Positions 36,788 to 45,139 of a stretch of DNA of 64,000 nt are shown here, one piece after another. The number at the start of each line of letters is the position of its first letter. Within the stretch, counting starts at the first letter, position 1. The stretch is from Nocardioides sp. Root122 (GTDB taxonomy: Bacteria; Actinomycetota; Actinomycetes; Propionibacteriales; Nocardioidaceae). Under the pieces are notes generated by a model. That model was not told the origin of the DNA. It ran no database searches and saw only the letters and a list, made by a program, of their open reading frames with translations. The stretch spans positions 602,751 to 666,750 of the forward strand of contig NZ_LMDE01000001.1 of NCBI RefSeq assembly GCF_001425025.1, written 5' to 3'. The position numbers and the translations under genes are program-made.

Positions 36788-37687
36788 GTGGACCTGAGCG
36801 CGCTGATCTTCGTGGCCCTTGCCGTGGCGTGGGCCGTCTACCTCATCCCCAAGGCCCTCAAGCACCACGACGAGGTGGTGCGCAGCCGGTCGGTGGAGAA
36901 GTTCTCCCACACGATGCGCGTGCTCGCGCGCCGCGAGCCCGTCGACCGCCGCAACGCCCGTCTGGTCGTGGCCCCGATCCGGGCGGCCCTCCGGCCGCCG
37001 GTCGAGACCAAGGCGCACGTCGCCCCCGGACAGGTCGACCCGGTCGCCCCGGTCGTGCCAGCCGCTGCGGCGCGTGCCCCGCAGCCCCCGGCCCCCGACG
37101 TCCAGCGCGCCGCCGCCCGCCGCGCCGCCAGGCGCCGTCGCAACGTGCTCGCCGTAATCGTGCTGGCCAACGCCGTCGTCGTCGGCCTGGCCGCCGCCTC
37201 CGTCGTCGCCTGGCCACGGGTGGCGGCGCCCGTCGCGGTGCTCCTCGCCTGGCTGGTCGCCTGCCGCGTGTCCGTGCGTGCCGAGCACCGCCAGCGCGCA
37301 GCCTGGTCCGCGATCGAGATCGGCGACGTCCCCGAGGTCGAGCCCGACCTCGACGACGTCGACCTGACCGGCGAGGTGCCGGTCGTCGCCCCGGCGCCCC
37401 CCCTCCCGCGGACCGTCGAGGACGTGCCGGCCGCCGAGGCGCCCGCCGTCACCACCGGCGAGGTCCCCGTGGTCGTCGGCGGGTGGGAGATGGTGCCCAC
37501 CACCCTGCCGACCTACGTCAGCAAGCCGGCCGCCCAGCGTCGTACGGTCTCCACGATCGACCTCGACTCCACCGGCGTGTGGTCGAGCGGCCACAACGAC
37601 GAGGACTCCGCCCTCGCCCGGTCCGCCGAGCAGTCCGCCCGGACCGCGCGCGAGGCCGAGGAGGGCCGCCGCGCCAGCGGTGCCTGA
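36788..37687 (+). CDS. sepX: SepX/GlpR-like divisome membrane protein
   Basis: 299 residues from GTG 36788. An N-terminal helix (LSALIFVALAVAWAVYLIPKAL) leads to the conserved cytoplasmic motif VEKFSHTMRVLARRE. A Pro/Ala-rich linker, a pair of central helices (about 119-160, NVLAVIVLANAVVVGLAAASVVA) and an acidic, disordered tail follow. This architecture and the position after UGPase-glp-moaC-mog-acetyltransferase match SepX of Streptomyces and GlpR of corynebacteria, which stabilise the FtsZ ring with Glp. The identification rests on architecture plus synteny. Confidence 0.75.
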   Translation: MDLSALIFVALAVAWAVYLIPKALKHHDEVVRSRSVEKFSHTMRVLARREPVDRRNARLVVAPIRAALRPPVETKAHVAPGQVDPVAPVVPAAAARAPQPPAPDVQRAAARRAARRRRNVLAVIVLANAVVVGLAAASVVAWPRVAAPVAVLLAWLVACRVSVRAEHRQRAAWSAIEIGDVPEVEPDLDDVDLTGEVPVVAPAPPLPRTVEDVPAAEAPAVTTGEVPVVVGGWEMVPTTLPTYVSKPAAQRRTVSTIDLDSTGVWSSGHNDEDSALARSAEQSARTAREAEEGRRASGA

Positions 37688-37747
37688 GCCGATTCGGTGC
37701 GCTTCTGGAGGCTCGTGTATCTTTCCTTTCGCGCCTGATGGCGCGGC

Positions 37748-37823
<76 letters not shown>

Positions 37824-37832
37824 GCACGACGA

Positions 37833-37865
37833 AGAACCCGCAGGTCGCCCTGACCTGCGGGTTCT
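37833..37865. terminator. Hairpin after tRNA-Ala, carried by the island
   Basis: AGAACCCGCAGGTC / GACCTGCGGGTTCT, a perfect 14-bp stem with a GCCCT loop. It follows attL, so it belongs to the island and replaces the native tRNA terminator now at 62764-62792. It also faces the end of the convergent integrase gene. Confidence 0.8.
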
Positions 37866-37931
37866 CGCATTCTCCGCTGCCTTCACCCAGGGACTGACAC
37901 CGGTGGCGTTCGCCGGGACAGCCGCGTCGGC

Positions 37932-39029
37932 TTACCCCCCGCGTACCCCCGGCCTCTCCGTCGCCCGCTCGGGTCCACGGCGGGGGCCGCGGCTCGGGTC
38001 GTTGAGACGCTCCAACCCCGCCTGGTCGGCCGAGGTGCCTAGGAAGTGCAGGTACCGGTTCGTGGTGGCGATCGACTCGTGTCCCATCCACGCCTGCACC
38101 GTGCCCGGGTCCACGCCCCGCGCCAGCCACAGGCAGGCCGCGGTGTGCCGCAGGTCGTGGATCCGCCGGCCCCCACCAGTCTGGTCCCACTTCACCGTGC
38201 GCAGCACCGCCGTGCGGTGCAGCCGGGCACCACCCGAAGTGGTCAGCAGCAGGTCGGTCGGCTCCTTAGAGACGATGAGTCGCCGGATGATCGGCAAGAC
38301 CCGGTCAGCCACGGGCACCCGGCGACCCCGCCGGCCCTTGGTCGCCTTCACGGCCCCACCCTCGGTCTGCGAGCGTCGGACGAGCAGGCCGGCCGTCGGC
38401 ACCTCGACCACGTCCTCGACCAGCACTGCCCGTGCCTCGCCCCACCGCATCCCGGTCCAGCCGAGCACCAGCAGCACGTCGGCCAGGTGCGAGTCGTGCT
38501 CGTGCCACCGCTCATAGGCGGCCTCGAGCTCCGCCTCGGTCCACGGCCGCATCTCGGTCGGCTCCTCCGAGGACCGGGGGACCCGCGTTCCGGCCACCGG
38601 GTTGCGCACGATGATCTTCTCCCGCACACACCAGGCGAAGAAGCTGGACAGGCTGGCGCGGTACCGGACCACCGATCGCTCACTGAGGCCGTGCTGGATC
38701 AGCGACTCGAACGAGCGCGCCACCTCACGCTCCGAGATGGCGGACACCTGCATCGCCTGCATGCTCGTCGGGACCAGCCGCTGCAGGGCACGGTCCGTGC
38801 GGTACGTCTTGGCAGCCACGGTGAACTCTCGAGTGGTCAGCCACTCCTCCAGCAACGCTCGCACGAGACGGCGTCCCGTGCGCGGATCCACGCCACCGGA
38901 CAGGGCCGCCTTCTCGCGTGCGAGCCAGTCACTCGCTTCACGCTTGGTGTCGAAGGTGCGGCTGGCGACGAACTGCCTGCCGCTCTTCAGCCGCGCCCGG
39001 AACCGGCCGCTGGGTGTCTTCTCGATCAC
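37932..39029 (-). CDS. int: Tyrosine site-specific integrase
   Basis: 365 residues. An N-terminal arm-binding part (RFRARLKSGRQFVASRTFDTKREASDWL) and a core-binding SAM-like domain precede the catalytic domain. Catalytic residues are complete: Arg195 in TGMRWGEAR, His291 and Arg294 in HDLRHT, the GHES His, and nucleophile Tyr326 in TTNRYLHF. It should catalyse integration at the tRNA-Ala 3' end beside it. The C-terminal GVRGG codons coincide with a GCGTACCCCCGGC repeat also found near attR. Confidence 0.95.
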   Translation of the reverse strand: MIEKTPSGRFRARLKSGRQFVASRTFDTKREASDWLAREKAALSGGVDPRTGRRLVRALLEEWLTTREFTVAAKTYRTDRALQRLVPTSMQAMQVSAISEREVARSFESLIQHGLSERSVVRYRASLSSFFAWCVREKIIVRNPVAGTRVPRSSEEPTEMRPWTEAELEAAYERWHEHDSHLADVLLVLGWTGMRWGEARAVLVEDVVEVPTAGLLVRRSQTEGGAVKATKGRRGRRVPVADRVLPIIRRLIVSKEPTDLLLTTSGGARLHRTAVLRTVKWDQTGGGRRIHDLRHTAACLWLARGVDPGTVQAWMGHESIATTNRYLHFLGTSADQAGLERLNDPSRGPRRGPERATERPGVRGG

Positions 39030-39054
39030 GTCGCTCTCCCCACTTGAGCTGGCG

Positions 39055-39234
39055 CTACGAAGCCCGTGTGAGCCACTGCTCGACGTCGTGGCGCCGATAC
39101 CGCGGACAGGTAGGCGTCATCCAGAACACATGCGGGCCCATTCCACGCTGCCGCCATCGACACAGCGTCGACTCCGAGACCCGGATCCACCGGGCCACCT
39201 CCCTGCTGGTGAGGATCTCCTCCATCGTTTCCAT
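39055..39234 (-). CDS. Excisionase-like small HTH protein
   Basis: 59 residues, starting METMEEILTSREVARWIRV and including SESTLCRWRQRGMGP, then PRYRRHDVEQWLTRAS. This is the winged MerR/excisionase helix-turn-helix with the DVEQWL end typical of recombination directionality factors. A near-perfect GGAGGTGACC ribosome site precedes the ATG at 39234. It lies 25 bp upstream of the integrase gene in the same direction, so it is the likely Xis of the island. Confidence 0.85.
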   Translation of the reverse strand: METMEEILTSREVARWIRVSESTLCRWRQRGMGPHVFWMTPTCPRYRRHDVEQWLTRAS

Positions 39235-39239
39235 CTGGT

Positions 39240-39635
39240 CACCTCCGACGACCCCGGAGCGGCGACGTGCCGCCCGCCATCTTGATGGTCACCTAAGAAC
39301 GCGTAGCCGCGCCGAGCGATCAGTGTTCCCTGTGGAATTCCTGCGTTGCGCCCGCGCCTGAGGATGCAGGTCGCAGCACGGATGCTCCGGACTCTCACCG
39401 TCGTGGTGGTTCTTGAGCGCTGCTTATCGCCGCCAATGCACCTCCCAGTGAGAAACCCTCGATGTACAGGACGCCACCTGCGGTAGCCCGGACGGTCCGG
39501 TGCAACGCGGATGTCAGATACGCCGTGCACCGCCCGAGCCTCGGACGCCCTCGAGTCGTGAGCTCGACGCCGGACGGCTGCAGGTGTCCCCACCGGCGCG
39601 CTCACTCACCGCGTGTCGCCCAACGTTTGAAAACG
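39240..39635. other. No gene seen upstream of the excisionase
   Basis: About 400 bp with no open frame that resembles a protein. It probably contains the int/xis promoter and degenerate sequence. Base composition is a little less GC-rich than the core chromosome. Confidence 0.5.
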
Positions 39636-39686
39636 AAGTGCCACACACCTGGTGCATTCTCGGTTGCGTTCCGTCCGGCGTAATCG
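39636..39686 (+). repeat. Left 51-bp inverted repeat of a two-gene cassette
   Basis: AAGTGCCACACACCT-2-TGCATTCTCGGT-4-TT-1-CGTCCGGCG-1-AATCG. It matches the reverse complement of 40538-40588 at 43 of 51 positions with no gaps. It abuts the stop codon of the zinc-finger-like gene. Confidence 0.85.
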
Positions 39687-40031
39687 TCACCGACGCCAGC
39701 GGGTCGGGAGGCTGGGCCGACGGAGCCGAGCCAGTTCGTCGGCAACACTGCTCCACTTCGCGTCGCCCAATGCTCCTCGCGCGTCGCGATCGGACAGTTC
39801 GCGCAGGATGCGGCGGCAGGCGCTGGGGGAGTCCAGAACGGCGCGGACCTGATCGTCGAGACGTGCCGCTTCCTTGATGAACGTGACGGCGGCGTGGCCG
39901 GCTTCTACGGCTCGTCGCTCCTCGGACGCCAGTCGGCGGCACGCGCTACTGCACCACCGTCGCGGCCGGCCCGCCTTGGGGTGGTCGGAGACCTGGAACG
40001 GCTTTCCGCACCGGGCGCAGGCCTTGGTCAT
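39687..40031 (-). CDS. Small zinc-finger-like protein of the inverted-repeat cassette
   Basis: 114 residues from ATG 40031. The N-terminus MTKACARCGKPFQVSDHPKAG, followed by RRWCSSACRRLA, has two Cys pairs (CxxC and CSxxC) spaced like a treble-clef zinc ribbon. The rest is helical and charged (FIKEAARLDDQVRAVLDSP, CRRILRELSD) and ends in an Arg-rich tail. It overlaps the HTH gene by four bases. It is not recognised as a known family; it is probably DNA-binding. Confidence 0.65.
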   Translation of the reverse strand: MTKACARCGKPFQVSDHPKAGRPRRWCSSACRRLASEERRAVEAGHAAVTFIKEAARLDDQVRAVLDSPSACRRILRELSDRDARGALGDAKWSSVADELARLRRPSLPTRWRR

Positions 40032-40399
40032 TGATCGCGCTCCAGAGACAGTGTCCACTCGACCACGGTGTAGGGATGCCAGCGCAGGTGCTTGCCGACA
40101 CGGAAGCCCTTCGGGCCGTTGCGGGTGTGTCGCCAGGCGTAGAGCGTCTGCTTGGGTACGCCGAGATAGGCGGCAACGCGAGCGGCGTCCCAGAGGTCCT
40201 GAATGTCGAGCTTTGGGCGCTGCACCGCTTGCGGTGCTGGCGGGGCCGTGGTCGACGGTTCCGCCGCACTTGCCGAACTTCGCTTGGCCGCCTTGCTGGC
40301 CACAGAGTGGCGCGGCTGGTCAGGCCCCGGGTTGTCCGTGGATGGAGTTTCCTCGTCCCAGAGACCCGGTTGCTCTCGCCCGTTTCTATCGCCGTTCAT
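40028..40399 (-). CDS. Excisionase-type HTH protein of the inverted-repeat cassette
   Basis: 123 residues from ATG 40399 (GTG 40447 would lengthen it by 16). A disordered N-terminal half precedes a C-terminal winged HTH: DLWDAARVAAYLGVPKQTLYAWRHTRNGPKGF, then RVGKHLRWHPYTVVEWTLSLERDQ, typical of helix-turn-helix domains in excisionases and small mobile-element regulators. It is translationally coupled to the zinc-finger gene. The right inverted repeat lies about 140 bp upstream, possibly overlapping its promoter. Confidence 0.75.
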   Translation of the reverse strand: MNGDRNGREQPGLWDEETPSTDNPGPDQPRHSVASKAAKRSSASAAEPSTTAPPAPQAVQRPKLDIQDLWDAARVAAYLGVPKQTLYAWRHTRNGPKGFRVGKHLRWHPYTVVEWTLSLERDQ

Positions 40400-40537
40400 C
40401 CTCTTCGGTCTCCCTTGCGCTGAAGTCCAACGTTCGTCGTCAGTCACCAAAGGCGCAGTGGAGGGACGCAGCGATCAATCTGTCCGACTACAAACGTCGA
40501 ACCGGCGAGGAGCGCACGGATGTCTGTGCAGGGGACG

Positions 40538-40588
40538 CGATTCCGCCGGACGAAATCGGACCGAGAATGCAAGAGGTGTGTGGCACTT
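40538..40588 (-). repeat. Right 51-bp inverted repeat of the two-gene cassette
   Basis: The reverse complement begins AAGTGCCACACACCTCTTGC and pairs with 39636-39686 (43/51). Both repeats have the AAGTGCC end outermost. No target-site duplication is evident in the flanks. Confidence 0.85.
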
Positions 40589-40800
40589 GAAGGTTCGCGG
40601 TGTTCTTGGGGGGACGCTGAGGGCGTGGGTGACGGCTCAGGTGTCAGGCTCGGGTTCGGTGGCTGGACGAGGTTGCGCTAGATGGGCGGGGGGATTTTGG
40701 TTGAAGGTTGCTGCGGTTTCGTGATCGCCTGGAGTCCGGGAATGTCGTAGGTGACTGTCCAAGTCCATCTGGACGTGAGGTCGACCCAATTGAGGACCGA

Positions 40801-41198
40801 ATGAGCCAGCAGACGATCAAGCAGCAAGCGCGGCGTACGGCGCGGAGATGGCCGCGAAGCGGCGCAAGGTGCGCGAGGAGCGTGAGCGCCGAGTGATCGA
40901 CTTGGCCGAGCGAGTCATGGTCGCAATCGCTGAGCGCGACGCGGCGGTGACCGAGACCGAGAAGCGTGCGGGTGAGGCGCTGCGGGAGTTGACCCAGCGT
41001 GAGGGCTTGTCGTTGGGCCAGGCGGTGGAGTGGTGCGGTGACACGGTGACGGTCCGTGAGGCGACGCGGTTGCGGCGGCTCGCCAGTGAACCCAAGTCCG
41101 ACGCGGACGCGATCATGGCGGCGAGCGAAACGGCTCGCAGGCGGGCGACCCGGCTGCGGGGGCTGGGGGGAGTGGGTACCGGTTCATCGGCTGGATGA
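40801..41198 (+). pseudogene. Frameshifted small helical protein of actinobacterial mobile DNA
   Basis: ATG 40801 opens MSQQTIKQQARRTAR, then about 40845 the frame must shift by one base to continue MAAKRRKVREERERRVIDLA, with LTQREGLSLGQAVEWCGDTVTVREATRLRRLA following. The two halves together look like one coiled-coil protein. Alternatively translation starts at the internal ATG 40848, giving 116 residues to 41198. The missing G in a GCGCGG-AGATG context suggests a recent mutation. Function is unknown. Confidence 0.6.
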
Positions 41199-41489
41199 CG
41201 CCGGAGTCGCGGCAATCGCTGCTTGGGCAGACCGATCGCGCAACGAGAACCAACGCGAGCCAATCGTCTCGAACCCCGGTTGGGCGACGTCCCCCGACAG
41301 TGCATCGGGTGCGAGGTACTTGATGAGAGGTTCGTCGACGGGCGAAGCGCTCCGAAGTACGGGCGTTGCGGCAAGCGGCGGTTCGTTCGGAGGCGAGGTC
41401 GTGACCGAGGCGGAGAGTGTGCGTAACGGTGATCAGACACACGGGTCGTCCAGCTCCCGGGCCGTGCACAGGGGTCGCTAAACGGCGCA
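41199..41489. other. Gene-free stretch before the dehydrogenase pseudogene
   Basis: No open frame here resembles a protein. The stretch may include the eroded 5' end of the neighbouring alcohol dehydrogenase pseudogene. Confidence 0.4.
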
Positions 41490-42036
41490 TCGCGACCTCG
41501 AGGGGCCTCGAGCCCGTCGAGCCCGGCGACAGGCTGCTGGTGCTCGGATCGGGAGGCGTGTCGACCTTGGCCCTACAGATCGCGCGGGCGGGGGATGCGA
41601 GGTGCCTGCCACGTCGTCGTCTGACGGGAAGTTGAAACGGATGCGTGCGCGCGGTGTAGCCCACGGAATCAGCTGCCGTTCCACCCCGGAGTGGGGTTGC
41701 TTCGTCGCTAAGGCACTCGGCAGCGTCGACAAGGTGATCGTGGTCGTCGAAGCCGGAACGCTGGAACAGTCGATGCAGGCGCTGCGGGTCCATGGCGAGG
41801 TCGGACTCATTCGCGTGCGGTCGTCAGACGGTAGACCTGACCCACTCCCGCCAATGCTGACTGGCGGTTCACTGCGAGGCGTCTATGTCGGCTCAGCGGC
41901 GATGGCAAAACGCTTGAACGCCGCTGTGGACGCCACCGTTCTCAAGCCAGTGATCGGCGCCCGCTTCGAGTTCGACCAGGCTCACGAAGCCTTCGAGCAC
42001 GCGTCCTGGTCCGACCGGGTCGGGAAGATAAGTCAT
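41490..42036 (+). pseudogene. Zinc/quinone-type alcohol dehydrogenase (MDR) remnant
   Basis: Pieces of a medium-chain dehydrogenase are spread over two frames: GLEPVEPGDRLLVLGSGGVSTLALQIARAG (NAD-binding start) up to about 41590, then a shift to the frame reading ATSSSDGKLKRMRARGVAHGI, STPEWG, FVAKALGSVDKVIVVVEAGTLEQSM, and MLTGGSLRGVYVGSAAM with DQAHEAFEHASWSDRVGKI. The N-terminal catalytic part is gone. It is a clear decayed gene. Confidence 0.8.
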
Positions 42037-42115
42037 CACACTCAGCGTCTAGGCCTCGATCGGGGCTGCTGCACGTGCCAGGGCGGCTGGCCTCCGGCCC
42101 CCGCCCGGTCATGCG

Positions 42116-42901
42116 TCAGGTCCGGTTGGCCCAGTTCTCTGAGCGGCCGAGCACGTCGTACTGCCGGACCGCGGTGAAGCCGCCGTCGACGGGGATGGCG
42201 ACGCCGTTCACGTACTGGGAGTGATCGCCAGCGAGGAAGAGCACGACGTCGGTGATGTCCTGGGGTTCGCCGACGCGACCAGCAGGCACGACCCTTCGTA
42301 CTGACTCGAGCATTCCCTCCTCGGTGGCGTAGTCGGCTGTAAGAGGTGTGACCGTCATCCCCGGGCAGACGGTGTTCACGCGTACTCCGGACGCGCCCCA
42401 CTCCGCGGTCAGAGCCTTCATCAGGCCGATGACGCCGTGCTTCGTCGTGGTGTAGGCGACTCGTTCCGCAACACCGACCACGCCTGCGACCGACGAGATC
42501 ATGACGATGCTTCCCCCGCCTTGGGCGACCATGGCAGCCCCGGCTGCCTGGGCGCACAGGAAGCTTCCGGTCAGGTTGACTGCTAGCACGCGGCCCCACT
42601 GTTCCGCGTCCAGGTCGAGGGCCGGGCTCACGTCGCGGATCCCCGCTGAGTTGACCAGCACGTCGATCCTCCCGTGGCGCTCGAGCACCCCGGCGAACGT
42701 AGTCGCCACCACGTCGGGATTGGTGACGTCGCAGACCGCGAAGTCGACCTCACGGCCGGCCCCGTCCGCCACGGCACCGGCGGCCTCTGTGCGCGCGTCG
42801 ATCGCCACGACCGTCGCGCCTCGCGCTGCCAACTCACGGGCGATGTCCAGCCCGAGGCCGCTGCCGGCACCTGTCACGACGCATACCTTGCCTGTGAACA
42901 C
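42116..42901 (-). CDS. Short-chain dehydrogenase/reductase
   Basis: 261 residues from GTG 42901 with a strong AAAGGAG site. Classical SDR: TGAGSGLGLDIA cofactor loop, DARTEAAG after beta-2 (Asp, so NAD+ preference), LVNSAGI, catalytic Ser in MISSVAG and Tyr/Lys in AYTTTKHG, then CPGMTVTPL and PVDGGF. It probably oxidises a secondary alcohol to a ketone at the entry of the catabolic block. It diverges from hyuA; a shared regulatory motif lies at 42917. Confidence 0.9.
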   Translation of the reverse strand: MFTGKVCVVTGAGSGLGLDIARELAARGATVVAIDARTEAAGAVADGAGREVDFAVCDVTNPDVVATTFAGVLERHGRIDVLVNSAGIRDVSPALDLDAEQWGRVLAVNLTGSFLCAQAAGAAMVAQGGGSIVMISSVAGVVGVAERVAYTTTKHGVIGLMKALTAEWGASGVRVNTVCPGMTVTPLTADYATEEGMLESVRRVVPAGRVGEPQDITDVVLFLAGDHSQYVNGVAIPVDGGFTAVRQYDVLGRSENWANRT

Positions 42902-42916
42902 CGAATCTCCTTTTAG

Positions 42917-42937
42917 GTATTATTTGTAAGAGAATGC
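42917..42937. promoter_or_regulatory. Candidate GntR operator at the SDR/hyuA divergent promoters
   Basis: GTATTATTTGTAAGAGAATGC lies 16 bp upstream of the SDR start. A close relative, GTATCTTTCGCAAGAGGAATGC, lies at 54374-54395 in the other divergent promoter of the block. AT-rich islands of this kind are otherwise absent around here. Binding by the GntR protein at 47389 is inferred. Confidence 0.5.
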
Positions 42938-43036
42938 CCCTTGCTGTGCCCTAAGGTACCGCTCTACAGTGTGGATCTCAACGGCGCAGCGCCGAGAGGC
43001 ACCGCGTGTGGGCGGTCGGACAAGAGGCAGGTAGAC

Positions 43037-45139
43037 GTGGAACAACACCATGGTGGTAGCGGCGGGTTCATCGGCGTCGACGTCGGCGGCACGCACACCG
43101 ACGTCGCCGTCCTGTACGGCGGGAAGGTCGAGCGCGGCAAGGCCCTGACGACCTACGACGACTTCAGCCGGGGGGTGCTGGAGGCAGTCACGGTGGCTGC
43201 CGGCCGCTTCGGACTCAGCCTCGGTGAGCTCTTGGCCCGCACTGACCTCTTCGTCAACGGCACGACAGTCGTGACGAACACGATCACCGAGCTGAGAGGC
43301 TGTTCGGTCGGACTTCTCGTGACGTCCGGCTTCCGCGACGTGCTCCGCTTCGCCGGTGGCCCGCGGCTCTCGGTGCTCGACGACCACCTTCAGGTCAACG
43401 TGCCCGACCTGCTGTCGCGATCGGCCATCGCCGAGGTCGAGGAGAGAGTCACCTGGGACGGCACCGTGCTGGTGCCGCTCGACGAGGACGAGGTGGCAGC
43501 TCGCCTGCGACACCTGGTCGAGGAGGAGCAGGTCGACTCCCTGGCCATCTGCCTCATGCACAGCTATGCCAACGAGACCCACGAGCGTCGCGTCCTCCAG
43601 ATTGCCCGGGAGATGTACCCCGACCTGTTCATCTCGACCTCGCACGAGGTCTTCCCCGTGGCCGGCGAGACGCGGCGCTTCACGACGACGGTCCTCAACT
43701 CCTTCGTTCACCGGGACGCCCAGGTCTACCTGGACTCCCTAGGCTCCCAGCTGACGGCCAGTGGGTTGGCCGGCGGGCTCATGTTCTTCCAGGGACTGGG
43801 CGGCGGCATCAGCCTCGACCGTGCCCGTACCAACCCTCTTGCCCTCCTCGGGTCCGGACCGGCCGCCGGTGCGATCGGCGCCAACGAGCTGGCCAAGCGG
43901 ATGGGGGAGAGCCGTGTCCTGCTCGGCGACATGGGCGGCACCAGCTTCGACACCGGCATCATCGTCAACAACGAGGTGAAGGTCGCCAAAAACCTCGACA
44001 TCGACCTCTTCCAGACCGGGGTCAACATCGTCGACGTCATCTCGGTCGGCGCGGGTGGCGGGTCGATCGCCGCTATAGGTGAGCGCGGCGTGCCGACCGT
44101 CGGTCCGCGCAGTGCCAGCTCGACGCCCGGTCCGGCCGCCCTCGGACGGGGCGGCACCGAACCGACCGTGACTGACGCCATGGTGGTGCTGGGCTTCATC
44201 GATCCCGCGCGTTACCTCGATGGTCGCGTGCCGCTCTACCCGGAGAAGTCGGCGGCCGCGCTCGAGAACGTGTATCGCGAGCCGTTCGGCTGGAGCGCGA
44301 GCGAGGCGGCGTGCGCCGTGCACGACCTGGCGGTGGTCAACATGGCCACCGCGGTGCGCGAGGTCAGCGTCAACCGCGGCTACGACCCTCGCGACTTCCT
44401 CTTCCTGGCCTACGGCGGCACGCTCCCAATGTTCGCCGGCCAGATCGCGCGCAGGCTCGGCATCGGACGGGTGGTGATGCCCGCCAACAGCTCGGTCTTC
44501 TGTGCCCGCGGACTCCTCGCCGCCGACTTCGTCGTGCGGAGGGACCAGGCGGCACGCTGGGATCTCAGCCAGCCGGAGCTCGTCGAGTCGGTCAACCTGA
44601 TCATCAAGCGTCTGCTCATGGAGTCCGCCACGGCGCTCAGCGAGGAGGGATTCGGTGAGGACCGGGTCCACCAGCGGGTCAGCGCCGATCTCCGCTTCCG
44701 GGGACAGTCCTTCGAATTGACCATCGATCTGCCCGACCGCCCGCTCACGGAGTCGGACGCCGAGGACATCGCGAAGCAGTTCCACGTCACCTACGAGGAG
44801 ACCTACGGAAGCGGGACTGCCTGGAAGGACGTCCCGGTCACGATGGTCAGCGTCTCGGTCACGGCCACCGGCTCCTTCCCCCGGCCGGCCGAAGAGCCAC
44901 CGGTCGCCGGCAACGGCGCTGCGGGTCTCGATGGGGCCAGGCTCGGGAGTCGCCTCGTCTGCCTGCCCGAGACCCGCGAGACCGTCGAGATCCCGATCTA
45001 CCTGGCCAGCCGTCTCGATCCGGGGATGTCGGTCGAGGGACCGACCATCATCGACGCCGGCGACACAACGATCTACGTGCCCGTGGACTGCGAGCTCACC
45101 CTCGACCAGCACGGCAACTTCGTGATGGAGGTTTCCTGA
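43037..45139 (+). CDS. HyuA-type ATP-dependent subunit (hydantoinase / acetone carboxylase beta-like)
   Basis: About 700 residues from GTG 43037. Actin-like ATPase fold: FIGVDVGGTHTDVAVL, FVNGTTVVTNTITE, MGGTSFDTG and VGAGGGSIAAI, plus the family's RGYDPRDFLFLAYGG. In 5-oxoprolinase, N-methylhydantoinase and acetone/acetophenone carboxylases this subunit activates the substrate with ATP. The stop overlaps the hyuB start (TGATG). Which reaction is carried out depends on the partner; see hyuB. Confidence 0.88.
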   Translation: MEQHHGGSGGFIGVDVGGTHTDVAVLYGGKVERGKALTTYDDFSRGVLEAVTVAAGRFGLSLGELLARTDLFVNGTTVVTNTITELRGCSVGLLVTSGFRDVLRFAGGPRLSVLDDHLQVNVPDLLSRSAIAEVEERVTWDGTVLVPLDEDEVAARLRHLVEEEQVDSLAICLMHSYANETHERRVLQIAREMYPDLFISTSHEVFPVAGETRRFTTTVLNSFVHRDAQVYLDSLGSQLTASGLAGGLMFFQGLGGGISLDRARTNPLALLGSGPAAGAIGANELAKRMGESRVLLGDMGGTSFDTGIIVNNEVKVAKNLDIDLFQTGVNIVDVISVGAGGGSIAAIGERGVPTVGPRSASSTPGPAALGRGGTEPTVTDAMVVLGFIDPARYLDGRVPLYPEKSAAALENVYREPFGWSASEAACAVHDLAVVNMATAVREVSVNRGYDPRDFLFLAYGGTLPMFAGQIARRLGIGRVVMPANSSVFCARGLLAADFVVRRDQAARWDLSQPELVESVNLIIKRLLMESATALSEEGFGEDRVHQRVSADLRFRGQSFELTIDLPDRPLTESDAEDIAKQFHVTYEETYGSGTAWKDVPVTMVSVSVTATGSFPRPAEEPPVAGNGAAGLDGARLGSRLVCLPETRETVEIPIYLASRLDPGMSVEGPTIIDAGDTTIYVPVDCELTLDQHGNFVMEVS

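Noticed and set aside
39117..39605. 162-codon minus-strand frame overlapping the excisionase
   Set aside because: Out of frame with the recognisable 59-aa HTH protein and Arg/Gly-rich without motifs.
41113..41793. 226-codon minus-strand frame opposite the dehydrogenase remnant
   Set aside because: Antisense to readable MDR dehydrogenase sequence; no motifs.
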